The translations under genes were made by a program, and so were the position numbers. The notes under the pieces were generated by a model. It did not search any database. It was not told the origin of the DNA and saw only the letters and a list, made by a program, of their open reading frames with translations. From NCBI RefSeq assembly GCF_021729885.1, contig NZ_CP063401.1, forward strand, positions 310,001-374,000: a stretch of DNA of 64,000 bases, in the 5' to 3' direction. Shown in pieces: positions 42,326 to 51,611 of this stretch (position 1 is its first letter; every line of letters begins with the position of its first letter). This DNA is from Devosia sp. SL43. Its GTDB lineage: Bacteria; Pseudomonadota; Alphaproteobacteria; Rhizobiales; Devosiaceae.

Positions 42326-44347
42326 TCAGATATCCAGATCCGTCACAAACTGCGCGTTCTCCTGGATGAAGTCGAACCGTGCTTCTGGCTTGGTGCCCAT
42401 CAGCCGATCCACGCTGATCCGCGTGGCATCGAGATCGTCCCGCACCTTGACCTGCAGCAAGGTCCGCGACTTCGGCGACATCGTCGTCTCGCGCAGATGC
42501 GCGAACGGCATCTCGCCCAGGCCTTTGAACCGGGTCATGTCCACCTTGCCCTTGCCGGTGAACTCGGTTGCCAGCAACTCTTCCTTATGCGCGTCATCGC
42601 GGGCATAGAGCGTTTTGGCCCCCTGCGACATGCGATAGAGCGGCGGCAAGGCCAGGTAGAGATGCCCGCCATCGATCAGCTTGGGCATCTCCTGGAAGAA
42701 GAAGGTGATCAGCAGCGACGCGATATGGGCGCCATCCACGTCGGCGTCGGTCATGATGATGATTTTGTCGTAGCGCAGGTCATCTTCGCGATAGCGGTCG
42801 CGTGTGCCGCAGCCTAGCGCCTGGATCAGGTCCGAGATCAGCTGGCTCGCCTGCATCTTCTCGCGGCTGGCGCCCGCCACGTTCAGAATCTTGCCGCGCA
42901 GCGGCAAAACGGCCTGGCTCTGGCGATTGCGCGCCTGCTTGGCCGAACCTCCTGCCGAGTCACCCTCGACGATGAACAGCTCCGCCCCTTGCGCTGCCGT
43001 CTGCGTACAGTCAGCCAACTTGCCGGGCAGCCGCAGTTTGCGCGTGGCGCTAGCCCGGTCGATTTCCTTTTCCTTGCGCCTGCGCAAGCGCTCCTCGGCC
43101 CGCTCGATGGCCCAATCCATCAGCTTGCCCGCCTGGTTGGGCGAGGCCGCGAGCCAATGGTCGAAGGCGTCGCGCAGGGCGGTGTCGACGATGCGCGTTG
43201 CCTCGCCGGAGGCCAGCTTGTCCTTGGTCTGGCCGACGAATTCGGGCTCGCGCACAAAGACCGACAGCATGGCGCTGCAATGGGCGAACACGTCCTCGGC
43301 GGTCAGGATCGCCGCCTGCTTGTTCTTGGTCAGCTCGGCATAGTTCTTGAGCCCGCGCAGCAGAGCCGTCCGCAAGCCGGCTTCATGCGTGCCGCCGTCG
43401 GGCGTCGGCACGGTATTGCAGTAGGACGACACGCCGCCGTCGCCCAGCGTCCAGGCGACGGCCCATTCGACCGCGCCATGGGTGCCCGGCTTGCCGTGGC
43501 TACCGGCGAACAGCTCGTCGACGATCCGCGTCTCGCCCTCGATGCGGGCGTTCATGAAATCGCGCAGGCCATCAGGGTAGTGGAACACTGCCTTGGCCGG
43601 CACATCCGGCTTGCTCAGCTCTTCGTCGCAGCTCCAGCGCAGTTCGACGCCGCCGAAGAGGTAAGCCTTGGCCCGCGTCATGCGGAACAGGCGCTCGGCC
43701 ACGAAATGCGCCTGCTCGCCAAAGATTTGCGGGTCGGGATGGAAGCGTGTCGTCGTCCCGCGTCGGTTGTTCACCCGGCCCAGATGCTCGATCTCGCCCT
43801 GTGGCTTGCCACGGGAAAACCGTAAGCGGTGGAGCTGCTGCTCGCGCGCCACCTCGACAACCATGTCGTCGGACAGCGCATTGACCACCGAAACACCGAC
43901 GCCATGCAGGCCGCCCGAGGTTTCGTAGGCCTTGGAGTCGAACTTGCCGCCGGCATGCAGCACGGTGTGGACGATCTCGAGCGTCGACCGCCCGGGATAT
44001 TTGGGATGGTTCTCGACCGGAATGCCGCGGCCGTTATCGGTCACGGTGATGTAGCCATCGGTGCCCAGATGCACCTCGATACGGGTCGCGTGGCCGGCAA
44101 TGGCCTCGTCCATCGAATTGTCGATGACTTCGGCAAACAAGTGATGCAGCGCATTGGCGTCGGTGCCGCCGATATACATGCCCGGCCGCCGGCGCACCGG
44201 CTCCAGGCCTTCAAGCACCTCGATATCGGCAGCTGAGTAGGAGCCCGGCCCCGAGACAGGGGAGGCCTTTGGCGCAGGTCGCGCCGGCTCCGGCGTCACG
44301 CGCTCGGGTTCATCTCCACCGCCAAATAGGTCTTCAGCTTGCGACAT
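42326..44347 (-). CDS. parE: DNA topoisomerase IV subunit B
   Basis: ParE is the ATPase subunit of topoisomerase IV, which decatenates daughter chromosomes. The 673-residue protein has the GHKL ATPase site (EVIDNSMDEAIAG near 95, VTDNGRGIPVE, GGLHGVGVSVVNALS), transducer domain, and TOPRIM region with IVEGDSAGGSAKQARN near 445 and MTDADVDGAHIASLL near 530, ending with TKPEARFDFIQENA. The RxRPGMYIG motif (VRRRPGMYIGGTDANAL) and the lack of the GyrB-specific insertion favour ParE. The N-terminal ~35 residues are Pro-rich and variable (PARPAPKASPVSG). Confidence 0.95.
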   Translation of the reverse strand: MSQAEDLFGGGDEPERVTPEPARPAPKASPVSGPGSYSAADIEVLEGLEPVRRRPGMYIGGTDANALHHLFAEVIDNSMDEAIAGHATRIEVHLGTDGYITVTDNGRGIPVENHPKYPGRSTLEIVHTVLHAGGKFDSKAYETSGGLHGVGVSVVNALSDDMVVEVAREQQLHRLRFSRGKPQGEIEHLGRVNNRRGTTTRFHPDPQIFGEQAHFVAERLFRMTRAKAYLFGGVELRWSCDEELSKPDVPAKAVFHYPDGLRDFMNARIEGETRIVDELFAGSHGKPGTHGAVEWAVAWTLGDGGVSSYCNTVPTPDGGTHEAGLRTALLRGLKNYAELTKNKQAAILTAEDVFAHCSAMLSVFVREPEFVGQTKDKLASGEATRIVDTALRDAFDHWLAASPNQAGKLMDWAIERAEERLRRRKEKEIDRASATRKLRLPGKLADCTQTAAQGAELFIVEGDSAGGSAKQARNRQSQAVLPLRGKILNVAGASREKMQASQLISDLIQALGCGTRDRYREDDLRYDKIIIMTDADVDGAHIASLLITFFFQEMPKLIDGGHLYLALPPLYRMSQGAKTLYARDDAHKEELLATEFTGKGKVDMTRFKGLGEMPFAHLRETTMSPKSRTLLQVKVRDDLDATRISVDRLMGTKPEARFDFIQENAQFVTDLDI

Positions 44348-44560
44348 GCACGTCCCGTCTCTGCCGCCCGAATCAGGCGTTTCCGCTTTGTACTATACCT
44401 CAGGCCAAACCATGCACGCGGCGCGACCCGATTGACGCCAGTGCTTTCCCCACAAAACCTGAACCCCGGATGAATGGCGGGTTCCGGTTCGGTTCAAGCG
44501 TCGGGAGCGATACCTGTGCCTCTTGGGGGCTGCTTCATCGATCTACTTAGGAGATTTGCC

Positions 44561-44989
44561 ATGACCCCGATCCATACCATTGCCCGTGTCGCCGTGGTTG
44601 CCCTTACCCTCGGCGCCGCTTCGGTCTCATCAATGCCTGCTGCCTTTGCGCAGGACTCCATTGGCGGCTTCAGCCTGCAGGTGCCCGGTAACCAGGGCCA
44701 GGAAACCCAGCGCTCACAGACCTTCGGTCAGGGCAATCAGGACGATTTCCAATTTCGCTGCCTCACCAATCGCGAAGTCCGCCGCGGCATTGCGGCCTAC
44801 GGCTTCACCCGCGTCGAAATCTCGCGCGAGCTGAACCGCCAGCGGGTCGAGGTGCGCGCTGTCTATCGCAACTGGCTCTATTCGATGCGCGTTGACAAAT
44901 GCAGTGGCGAAGTCAGCCGCATCAGGGCCATTCGCCCGGCTTTCGGCAATGGAGGCGGTTTCGGGCTGCATTTCAACTTCGGCAACTGA
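44561..44989 (+). CDS. Small secreted protein with conserved Cys pair
   Basis: From ATG 44561 (TAGGAG upstream) the product has 142 residues with a signal peptide (ARVAVVALTLGAASVSSMPAAF, cleavage at AFAQ-DS), a Gly/Gln-rich stretch, and a ~60-residue domain FRCLTNREVRRGIAAYGF...VEVRAVYRNWLYSMRVDKCSGEV. The same domain occurs in the next gene, with both Cys conserved, which suggests a disulfide. It ends with a Gly/Phe/Asn-rich tail (FGNGGGFGLHFNFGN). The fold resembles PepSY-like small beta-alpha-beta domains (impression only). Periplasmic; function unknown. Confidence 0.75.
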   Translation: MTPIHTIARVAVVALTLGAASVSSMPAAFAQDSIGGFSLQVPGNQGQETQRSQTFGQGNQDDFQFRCLTNREVRRGIAAYGFTRVEISRELNRQRVEVRAVYRNWLYSMRVDKCSGEVSRIRAIRPAFGNGGGFGLHFNFGN

Positions 44990-45018
44990 TGCCTGAGGGC
45001 GTCGCAAGGAGAAGAGCA

Positions 45019-45339
45019 ATGACGAGGTTCGCAGCTGTCCTGATGACGGCAATGCTACTGGTGGGCGGCCTCGCGGCGCCCGCCCAAGCGCAGGGGTTCG
45101 GCATCTTCTTCGGCGACGAACCCTCGGATTTCTTCGCGCCCGAACACCTCATCTGCATGACCGACCACCAGATCCGCGAAACCGTCGCGGGTCTGGGCTA
45201 CAGCAACATTGCTCTCAATGTTCCTAAAGAGAGCAACATCCAGGTTCGCGCAACCAAGGGCGGCTGGGTCTATCTGCTCGATTTCAACTTCTGCACTGGT
45301 GAGATCGAAGGTCGGCAACGCCTGCGCCAGGCAGGCTAA
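45019..45339 (+). CDS. Small secreted protein, paralogue of the preceding gene
   Basis: From ATG 45019 (AAGGAG upstream) the product has 106 residues: signal peptide (TRFAAVLMTAMLLVGGLAAPA, cleavage AQAQ-GF) and the domain LICMTDHQIRETVAGLGY...IQVRATKGGWVYLLDFNFCTGEI. It shares with its neighbour the spacing C-(L/M)-T-x-x-(E/Q)-(V/I)-R, G-(F/Y), (V/I)-x-V-R-A, W-x-Y and C-x-G-E. The 29-bp gap between the two genes suggests one operon created by tandem duplication. Confidence 0.75.
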   Translation: MTRFAAVLMTAMLLVGGLAAPAQAQGFGIFFGDEPSDFFAPEHLICMTDHQIRETVAGLGYSNIALNVPKESNIQVRATKGGWVYLLDFNFCTGEIEGRQRLRQAG

Positions 45340-45469
45340 GTCGCCCGATAGGAACAAAACCGTCCCAAGATCGGGCGCGCGGTTTACGTTCCGTTTGCTT
45401 CTTGAAAGCACTTTCTTAAACGTGCGCTGGTAGAACAAACGTCATACGGTTTTTGTCTGGAGTTGCCGT

Positions 45470-45640
45470 ATGCGGGCCATCAGGGATCTTCGTTCTGCGT
45501 ATCAGAACCCGGCTGGTTCGGTTGCTATCGGTGTTTGGCCGCATGCCGGGTTTTCAGGTATTGCGTACCGGCTGGCCAAGCTCTCCGTCCCGCGTATTGG
45601 GGCGCTGTTTCTGGTTTCTACCCTGTTTTATCTGGTCTGA
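45470..45640 (+). CDS. Candidate small membrane protein (56 aa)
   Basis: An ATG frame with GGAG nine bases upstream encodes 56 residues: a basic start (MRAIRDLRSAYQNPAG) and a hydrophobic C-terminal helix (PRIGALFLVSTLFYLV). The segment VWPHAGFSGIAYRLAKL is protein-like. It lies in a 560-bp gap otherwise lacking genes. Base usage is less GC-biased at third positions than in neighbouring genes, so this may be recently acquired or not coding. Confidence 0.35.
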   Translation: MRAIRDLRSAYQNPAGSVAIGVWPHAGFSGIAYRLAKLSVPRIGALFLVSTLFYLV

Positions 45641-45717
45641 TCGGCAGCGAATTGATTTTCGCGGCCGGCAAGGCTATTGATCCAACCGGTCCAGTCGCCA
45701 GCGAAGAGGAGGGCCCG

Positions 45718-45786
45718 ATGACATTTCAGTTCGAGCACCGTTCGCGTGGCCCCGTTTACGCCCTGTGGCAGCAGCTGCAGGGCTGA
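45718..45786 (+). CDS. Candidate 22-aa leader-type ORF upstream of ABC-F gene
   Basis: A 22-codon frame (MTFQFEHRSRGPVYALWQQL plus QG) begins at ATG 45718 directly after an optimal GAGGAGGG ribosome-binding site and ends 115 bp before the ABC-F start. The same frame is open further upstream (SELIFAAGKAIDPTGPV), so a longer product starting at TTG 45652 is possible. ABC-F genes are often controlled by translated leaders, which makes a regulatory upstream ORF plausible, though unproven. Confidence 0.4.
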   Translation: MTFQFEHRSRGPVYALWQQLQG

Positions 45787-45901
45787 CCGGTAAGGGTTCG
45801 GACGCATTTCGCGATTTCCCATTCTGGTTTGCCCTTCGTGGCGGTCATTGACCGCCGTCTGATGGCTTTTGGCGCATAGGCGCCGCACCAGTGAGACTAA
45901 A

Positions 45902-47422
45902 ATGGGTTCGATCAGCCTTCGCAATGCCGGCCTTGTGGCCACCGACACGCTCTTCTCCAACCTCAATTTCGTTGTATCGGACGGCGACCGCGTCGGCCTC
46001 GTCGCCGGCAACGGCCGCGGCAAGACCACTTTGCTGCGTGCCATGGCGGGGCAGGGCGAGCTGACCTCAGGCGATATCGTCCGCTCCCGTGGCCTGCAGG
46101 TCGGCTATGTCGAGCAGGACATGCCACCCGCAAGCATGTCGCTGACGCTCTATGAGGCTGTGCTTGAGGCCCTGCCGGTCGCCGACCGCGAAACCGATAG
46201 CTGGCGTGTCGATGTCGTGCTGGACGAATTCGAAACCCCGGACGCCATGCGGCATCGCCCGCTCAACCAGCTCAGCGGCGGTTGGCAGCGCATCGCGCTG
46301 ATCGCCCGCTGCTGGGTGCTACAACCGGATGCTCTGCTGCTGGACGAGCCGACCAACCATCTTGACCTCGGCAAGCTCTATCAACTCGAGAACTGGCTCA
46401 ACCAGGCAGCCCGCAACATCCCCGTGGTCATCGCCAGCCACGATCGGCATTTCCTCGATGCCACCACCAATCGCACCCTGTTCCTGCGGCCCGATACCAG
46501 CCACTATTTTGCTTTGCCCTACAGCAAGGCCCGCATTGCCCTGGCGGAGGCTGACGAATTCGCCGAAGCCAAGCGCGAAAAGGACCTCAAGGAGGTCAGT
46601 CGCCTGCGCAAGCAGGCCGCCAAGCTCACCAATATCGGCATAAACTCTGGCAGCGACCTCCTCGTCGTAAAGTCGAAATACCTCCGCGAGCGCGCCGAGA
46701 AGATCGAAACCGCCGTTCTGTCCCTGCACAAGGAGCGCAGCGGCGAAATTCGTCTTGGCAATAGCGGCGCGCAGGCCAAGGTGATGGTGGCCATCGAGAA
46801 TGTCGATGTCACCACCCCGCCTGGCGAAAAACTGTTCCGCATCGAGAAGCTGCATATCTTCCAGGGCGACCGACTGGTCATCCTTGGGCGCAATGGCACG
46901 GGCAAGTCCCAGTTCATGGGGCTGGTCCACCGCGCCATGACGGGCTCGGAGACTCCGGGTGTCCGCGCCAGTCCGCAGGTCGTGCCCGGCTATGTCGACC
47001 AGGCCATGAGCTTCCTGCCCAACAGGCGCTCGCCAATCGACTACATCACCGGTCAGTTCGACAAGGGTGACCAGCGCAGCATGGCTCTGCTGGCTGCCGC
47101 CGGCTTTCCGTTGGAGAAACAGGATCGGCGGATCGCCGAACTCTCCTTTGGCCAGCGGGCCCGCCTGGGCCTTCTGGCTTTGCGTCTACTCGAACCGAAC
47201 TTCTACCTGCTCGACGAGCCGACTAACCACGTCGACATCCCCGGCCAGGAGCGCCTGGAGGACGAAATCCTGGCGCATGGCGCGACCTGTATCCTGGTCT
47301 CGCACGACCGCAGTTTTGTCCGTGGCCTGGGTAGTCGGTTTTTCTTGATCGAGGGCAAGCGACTCAAGGAGATCGATGGTCCTGAGCCGTTCTTCGAGGC
47401 GATGGCGTTGGAAGGTAATTAG
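45902..47422 (+). CDS. ABC-F family ATPase
   Basis: The 506-residue soluble protein has two ABC domains and no membrane segment. Domain 1: Walker A GNGRGKTTLLRAM, signature LSGGWQR, Walker B LLLDEPTNHLD. A ~70-residue charged linker (P-site tRNA interaction motif region, EAKREKDLKEVSRLRKQA) follows at about residues 215-285. Domain 2: Walker A GRNGTGKSQ, signature LSFGQRAR, Walker B LLDEPTNHVD. ABC-F proteins act on stalled ribosomes at the E site; some give resistance to PTC-binding antibiotics, others are translation factors. The subtype is not one I can name. ATG 45902 is preferred to a TTG 11 codons earlier. Confidence 0.88.
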   Translation: MGSISLRNAGLVATDTLFSNLNFVVSDGDRVGLVAGNGRGKTTLLRAMAGQGELTSGDIVRSRGLQVGYVEQDMPPASMSLTLYEAVLEALPVADRETDSWRVDVVLDEFETPDAMRHRPLNQLSGGWQRIALIARCWVLQPDALLLDEPTNHLDLGKLYQLENWLNQAARNIPVVIASHDRHFLDATTNRTLFLRPDTSHYFALPYSKARIALAEADEFAEAKREKDLKEVSRLRKQAAKLTNIGINSGSDLLVVKSKYLRERAEKIETAVLSLHKERSGEIRLGNSGAQAKVMVAIENVDVTTPPGEKLFRIEKLHIFQGDRLVILGRNGTGKSQFMGLVHRAMTGSETPGVRASPQVVPGYVDQAMSFLPNRRSPIDYITGQFDKGDQRSMALLAAAGFPLEKQDRRIAELSFGQRARLGLLALRLLEPNFYLLDEPTNHVDIPGQERLEDEILAHGATCILVSHDRSFVRGLGSRFFLIEGKRLKEIDGPEPFFEAMALEGN

Positions 47423-47554
47423 TCCGGAAAGATACGGATACAGAACCAGTTCAACCCGTCTGGAAATCGCTGCCGATGCCGATAAATGGGAAAAGTCTTT
47501 AAGGAGTTTTCCCTATCTTTCATTCGCAACGGGAACGAATGGGGAATGGGGCCC

Positions 47555-48202
47555 ATGTCGCTGGATGCAGACGGGGCCACAACTCCGTCGCGCTCACATT
47601 ACGACTGGCACGATGTGCGATTTATCGGCGCCGTTGCCGGTCGCTATGCCTTGCCCGATCGCAAGGACGGGCCGGACGGCAAGGTGGCGGTCTATGCCTG
47701 TCGCCTGTGCTCCATCTCGACTCGCCTGGCCGTTGTGGTCGGACCGATGGTCGGCGCCGAGGGCGAGATCGTCACGGCCCATTTCGATGAGTTCGGCATT
47801 CTGCGCGGTCGCATCGTCCGCCGCCTGCCATCTGGCTTTGTGCTTGAACTGATGCTGAGCCCGGCCGAACGAAACAAGCTTGGCGGCAAGATCGTCTGGC
47901 GCAAGAAGCATGTCCACGAACAGATGCCCGACAAACGCGAGCACAAGCGCATCCTGCCGCGCGACCCCAGGACCATTATCACCCTGGCCGACGGCGCGAC
48001 GGTGCCGTGCTTCGTCATCGATATCTCCCAGTCGGGGGTCGCTGTCTCCGCCCAGGTATGGCCCGACCTTGGCACTCCCATGGCGGTTGGCAAACTCGTG
48101 GGCCGCGTGGTGCGCATGCTCGAAGTTGGCTTTGCCTTGCAATTCCTGCAGGTCCAGCCATTGGACCAGCTCGAAATCATGATGGCGCCACCGACGCTAT
48201 AG
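47555..48202 (+). CDS. PilZ domain protein (first of tandem pair)
   Basis: From ATG 47555 the product has 215 residues (an ATG at 47486 without SD would add 23). The N-terminal ~105 residues form a PilZ-like or YcgR-N-like beta domain (GRYALPDRK, VAVYACRLCSIST, GIVTAHF-type strands) lacking binding residues; the C-terminal ~75 residues are a canonical PilZ domain with the c-di-GMP motifs REHKR (RxxxR) and DISQSGVAVS (DxSxxG). It should therefore bind c-di-GMP and work as a soluble effector. A close paralogue follows 137 bp downstream. Confidence 0.85.
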   Translation: MSLDADGATTPSRSHYDWHDVRFIGAVAGRYALPDRKDGPDGKVAVYACRLCSISTRLAVVVGPMVGAEGEIVTAHFDEFGILRGRIVRRLPSGFVLELMLSPAERNKLGGKIVWRKKHVHEQMPDKREHKRILPRDPRTIITLADGATVPCFVIDISQSGVAVSAQVWPDLGTPMAVGKLVGRVVRMLEVGFALQFLQVQPLDQLEIMMAPPTL

Positions 48203-48339
48203 AGGCTCCGCATTTACCCGTAGTTCACGCTGAATTCTTGTTTTGCGGGCAATTGAATCGAGATCTGGCAAATATCAACAGCTGCTACACCGCAGCGAAC
48301 TAGCCTGATCCGATGTTTTTGAGTGTTTGAGGGGTACTC

Positions 48340-49032
48340 ATGACTTTGAACAGCGCCGTCGACGACAATCTGCATGTTGGCGCCGTCACCGGCCGCTATG
48401 TGCTTGGCAATCGCAGCAGCCTGCGCGGCGTCAACGTCTTTGCCTGCCGCCTGCGTTCTGTGTCGCCGACATCCTTTGTTGCCGCGGCCCCAGTGGTCGG
48501 CAAGGTTGGCGACGTGATCACCGCATCCTTCGGACCCTTCGGCACGCTGCATGGCCGCATTACCAGGCATGTCGTCGACGGCTTCGTCGTCGACGTCGAT
48601 GCCGACACCAGCAAGCGTAACGAGCTTTCCGCCCGCATCGATGCCTTCCGGGATCGCATCTGGACCGGCGTTGCCGACAAGCGGGCCGAAAAGCGCTTCA
48701 TGCCGGGCGATCCGCGCTCGGTCGTCATCCTGGCCGATGGCAGCGTGCAACCTTGCCTGATCGTCGACTATTCCGCCTCCGGCGCCGCCGTCTCTGCCGA
48801 ACTCGACCCCGCCATCGGTCAGACGCTGACCGTCGGCCAGGTTGCCGGCACGGTGGTCCGCCTGTTCGACGTCGGCTTTGCCGTGCACTTCGACAATCCG
48901 CAGCGCGGCGACGACATCGAGGATCTGCTGGCAGCCCCCGATGAATGGAGCGAGGCTGTTGCGGTGCTCAAGGCCAGGCACATCGACACCGACGAAGGCG
49001 AGCTGAACGATCTGACCGACTACGGCTACTGA
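48340..49032 (+). CDS. PilZ domain protein (second of tandem pair)
   Basis: The 230-residue product has the same two-domain layout as its neighbour: N-terminal GRYVLGNRSSL...VFACRLRSVSP domain and C-terminal PilZ with RAEKR (RxxxR) and DYSASGAAVS (DxSxxG). It adds an acidic ~35-residue tail (DEWSEAVAVLKARHIDTDEG). GAGGGG precedes ATG 48340. The conserved colinearity with the upstream gene points to duplication; divergent tails suggest different partners. Confidence 0.87.
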   Translation: MTLNSAVDDNLHVGAVTGRYVLGNRSSLRGVNVFACRLRSVSPTSFVAAAPVVGKVGDVITASFGPFGTLHGRITRHVVDGFVVDVDADTSKRNELSARIDAFRDRIWTGVADKRAEKRFMPGDPRSVVILADGSVQPCLIVDYSASGAAVSAELDPAIGQTLTVGQVAGTVVRLFDVGFAVHFDNPQRGDDIEDLLAAPDEWSEAVAVLKARHIDTDEGELNDLTDYGY

Positions 49033-49072
49033 GCGCTCACCCGGCCATCGTGGCTCAAAGCGCCAGCCAAAC

Positions 49073-49097
49073 AAAAGGGCCCCTTGCGGGGCCCTTC
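49073..49097 (-). terminator. Rho-independent terminator of the glnBA operon
   Basis: On the minus strand GAAGGGCCCC-GCAA-GGGGCCCTTTTGTTT: a 10-bp GC stem, four-base loop and T-rich tail, about 23 bp after the glnA stop codon. Confidence 0.9.
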
Positions 49098-49119
49098 GTC
49101 ATTTCATCACCACTGACCC

Positions 49120-50529
49120 TTAGGCCGAGTAGTACATCTCGTATTCCACCGGATGCGGGGTGTGCTCGAACTTGATGACTTCCGTCATCTTCAGCTCGAT
49201 ATAGCTGTCGATCTGGTCGTTATCGAACACACCGCCAGCCAGCAGGTATTCGCGATCCTTGTCGAGGCTTTCGAGCGCTTCACGCAGCGAACCGCAAACG
49301 GTCGGGATCTGCTTGAGTTCTTCCTTCGGCAGCTCGTACAGATCCTTGTCCATCGGCTCGCCGGGGTGGATCTTGTTCTTGATGCCGTCGAGGCCAGCCA
49401 TCAGCATGGCAGCGAAGGCCAGGTACGGGTTTGCCAGCGGATCGGGGAAGCGGATCTCGACGCGCTTCGCCTTGGGCGAAATGCCGTGCGGGATACGGCA
49501 GGAAGCCGAACGGTTGCGAGCCGAATAGGCCAGCAGCACCGGTGCTTCGAAGCCGGGGACCAGGCGCTTGTAGCTGTTGGTCGTCGGGTTCGAGAAGGCG
49601 TTGATCGACTTGGCATGCTTGATGATGCCGCCGATATAGTAGAGTGCGTCCATCGACAGGCCGGCATACTGGTCGCCGGCAAACAGCGGCTTGCCGTCCT
49701 TCCAGATCGACTGATGGCAGTGCATGCCCGAGCCGTTATCGCCATAGACAGGCTTCGGCATGAAGGTTGCGGTCTTACCATAGGCATTGGCGACCTGCTG
49801 GATCACGTACTTGTAGATCTGGACCGAGTCAGCGGCCTTGATGATCGGGCAGAACTTGATGCCGAGTTCGTGCTGGGCCGAAGCCACTTCGTGGTGGTGC
49901 TTTTCGATCGGCACGCCCATTTCGCCCATTGCGGCGAGCATCTCGCCACGCATGTCCTGGGCGGTGTCCAGCGGCGGAACCGGGAAGTAGCCCTTCTTGA
50001 TCGCGATATGGTGGCCGTTATTGCCGGCCTCGTATTCGGTGTCGTTGTTGGTCGGCAGTTCCGACGAGTCGACCGAGAAACCAACCTTGTAGGTCGTGTT
50101 CGAGTAGCGGACGTCGTCGAAGATGAAGAATTCGGGCTCGGGTCCGAAATAGACGCTGTCGCCGATCCCGAGTTCCTTCACATACGCTTCGGCCTTCTTG
50201 GCCGTGGTGCGCGGATCGCGGCTATAGGGCTGGTAGGTCAGCGGCTCGAGAATGTCGCAGTTGATGGCTAGGGTGGACGCGCCGAAGAAGGGGTCCATGT
50301 AGGCCGAGTCCGGATCGGGCATCAGCACCATGTCGGACTCGTTAATGGCCTTCCAGCCGGCGATCGAGGAGCCGTCGAACATCGTGCCTTCTTCGAAGAT
50401 GTCTTCGTCGATCATGGTCTGATCGAAGGTCACATGCTGCAGCTTGCCGCGCATGTCGGTAAAGCGCAGGTCGACATACTTGATGTTCTCGTCCTTGATG
50501 CGCTTGAGAATATCGGCTGCTGTGGTCAT
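49120..50529 (-). CDS. glnA: Glutamine synthetase type I
   Basis: Dodecameric GSI, forming glutamine from glutamate, ammonia and ATP. The 469-residue product has beta-grasp start [34 protein letters not shown] near 53, the ATP region [20 protein letters not shown] near 262, NRSASCRIP near 344, and the adenylylation loop [12 protein letters not shown] near 395, whose Tyr is the GlnE target. It lies 65 bp downstream of glnB and shares its promoter, a standard alphaproteobacterial glnBA operon. Confidence 0.98.
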   Translation of the reverse strand: MTTAADILKRIKDENIKYVDLRFTDMRGKLQHVTFDQTMIDEDIFEEGTMFDGSSIAGWKAINESDMVLMPDPDSAYMDPFFGASTLAINCDILEPLTYQPYSRDPRTTAKKAEAYVKELGIGDSVYFGPEPEFFIFDDVRYSNTTYKVGFSVDSSELPTNNDTEYEAGNNGHHIAIKKGYFPVPPLDTAQDMRGEMLAAMGEMGVPIEKHHHEVASAQHELGIKFCPIIKAADSVQIYKYVIQQVANAYGKTATFMPKPVYGDNGSGMHCHQSIWKDGKPLFAGDQYAGLSMDALYYIGGIIKHAKSINAFSNPTTNSYKRLVPGFEAPVLLAYSARNRSASCRIPHGISPKAKRVEIRFPDPLANPYLAFAAMLMAGLDGIKNKIHPGEPMDKDLYELPKEELKQIPTVCGSLREALESLDKDREYLLAGGVFDNDQIDSYIELKMTEVIKFEHTPHPVEYEMYYSA

Positions 50530-50594
50530 TCAATTACCCCTGTTAAATTAGGATGCTTGTTGTTCGATGCGGCACGAAGCGGTCGGGCAGGGCC

Positions 50595-51047
<453 letters not shown>

Positions 51048-51101
51048 TCATGCAATGATTGGCCGTGCTCGACATAGCTATGGTCAAAACAGTATCACCA
51101 T

Positions 51102-51116
51102 GCACAAGATTTGTGC
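51102..51116. promoter_or_regulatory. NtrC-type binding site upstream of glnBA
   Basis: GCAC-AAGATTT-GTGC matches the NtrC consensus GCAC-N7-GTGC exactly and extends to the 17-bp palindrome TGCACAAGATTTGTGCA. It lies ~110-140 bp upstream of the sigma-54-type promoter, normal enhancer distance. It is also 36 bp before the SnoaL-like start on the other side. Confidence 0.72.
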
Positions 51117-51151
51117 AGCAGTTCAGTGGCCTTGGGAGCGACTGCAAAACA

Positions 51152-51508
51152 ATGACCAGAATGACGCCAGAGCAATGCGTTGAGCTGCAATTCGAGGCCT
51201 ATAACAAGCGCGACCTGCCGCTGTTTCTCTCAGCCTTTGCCGACAACATACGCAGCTTTCGCCTCCCGAACATGACCCCGCTATTGGTCGGCAGAGAAGC
51301 CTATGGCCACTTCTACGCCACCCAGCGCTTCATCCATGAAGGCCTGCGGGCTGAACTGGTCAACCGCATGGTGGTCGGCAACACGGTCATCGATCACGAA
51401 CTGATCCATGGCCTCGACGAGCAGCCGATCGAGACCGCTGTAATGTTCGTGGTGGAGCAAGGGCTAATCACCACGGTGTTTGCCATTCCGGCCAAATCAC
51501 CCTCCTAG
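51152..51508 (+). CDS. SnoaL-like / nuclear transport factor 2-fold protein
   Basis: From ATG 51152 the 118-residue product starts MTRMTPEQCVELQFEAYNKR and has the NTF2-like pattern: two N-terminal helices, FLSAFADNIRSFRLP strand, VGREAYGHFYATQRF, and three C-terminal strands (RMVVGNTVIDHELIHG, ETAVMFVVEQGLITTV). Members include isomerases, hydrolases and scaffold proteins; function here unknown. A longer frame starting at 51059 would cover the NtrC-type site and is rejected. It is divergent from glnBA, and the NtrC site might affect it too. Confidence 0.7.
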   Translation: MTRMTPEQCVELQFEAYNKRDLPLFLSAFADNIRSFRLPNMTPLLVGREAYGHFYATQRFIHEGLRAELVNRMVVGNTVIDHELIHGLDEQPIETAVMFVVEQGLITTVFAIPAKSPS

Positions 51509-51611
51509 TTACTCAACTGCTCACGTGGCACTGGCGCACCTCGAACTCGCAATGAGGAAGGCTGAATGAGCGATCCCCTCCTGGCGAGGAAATTGACGCG
51601 CAATAGTTGTG

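Noticed and set aside
51059..51151. Upstream extension of the SnoaL-like protein
   Set aside because: It would cover a perfect NtrC-type site and adds residues outside the NTF2 fold.
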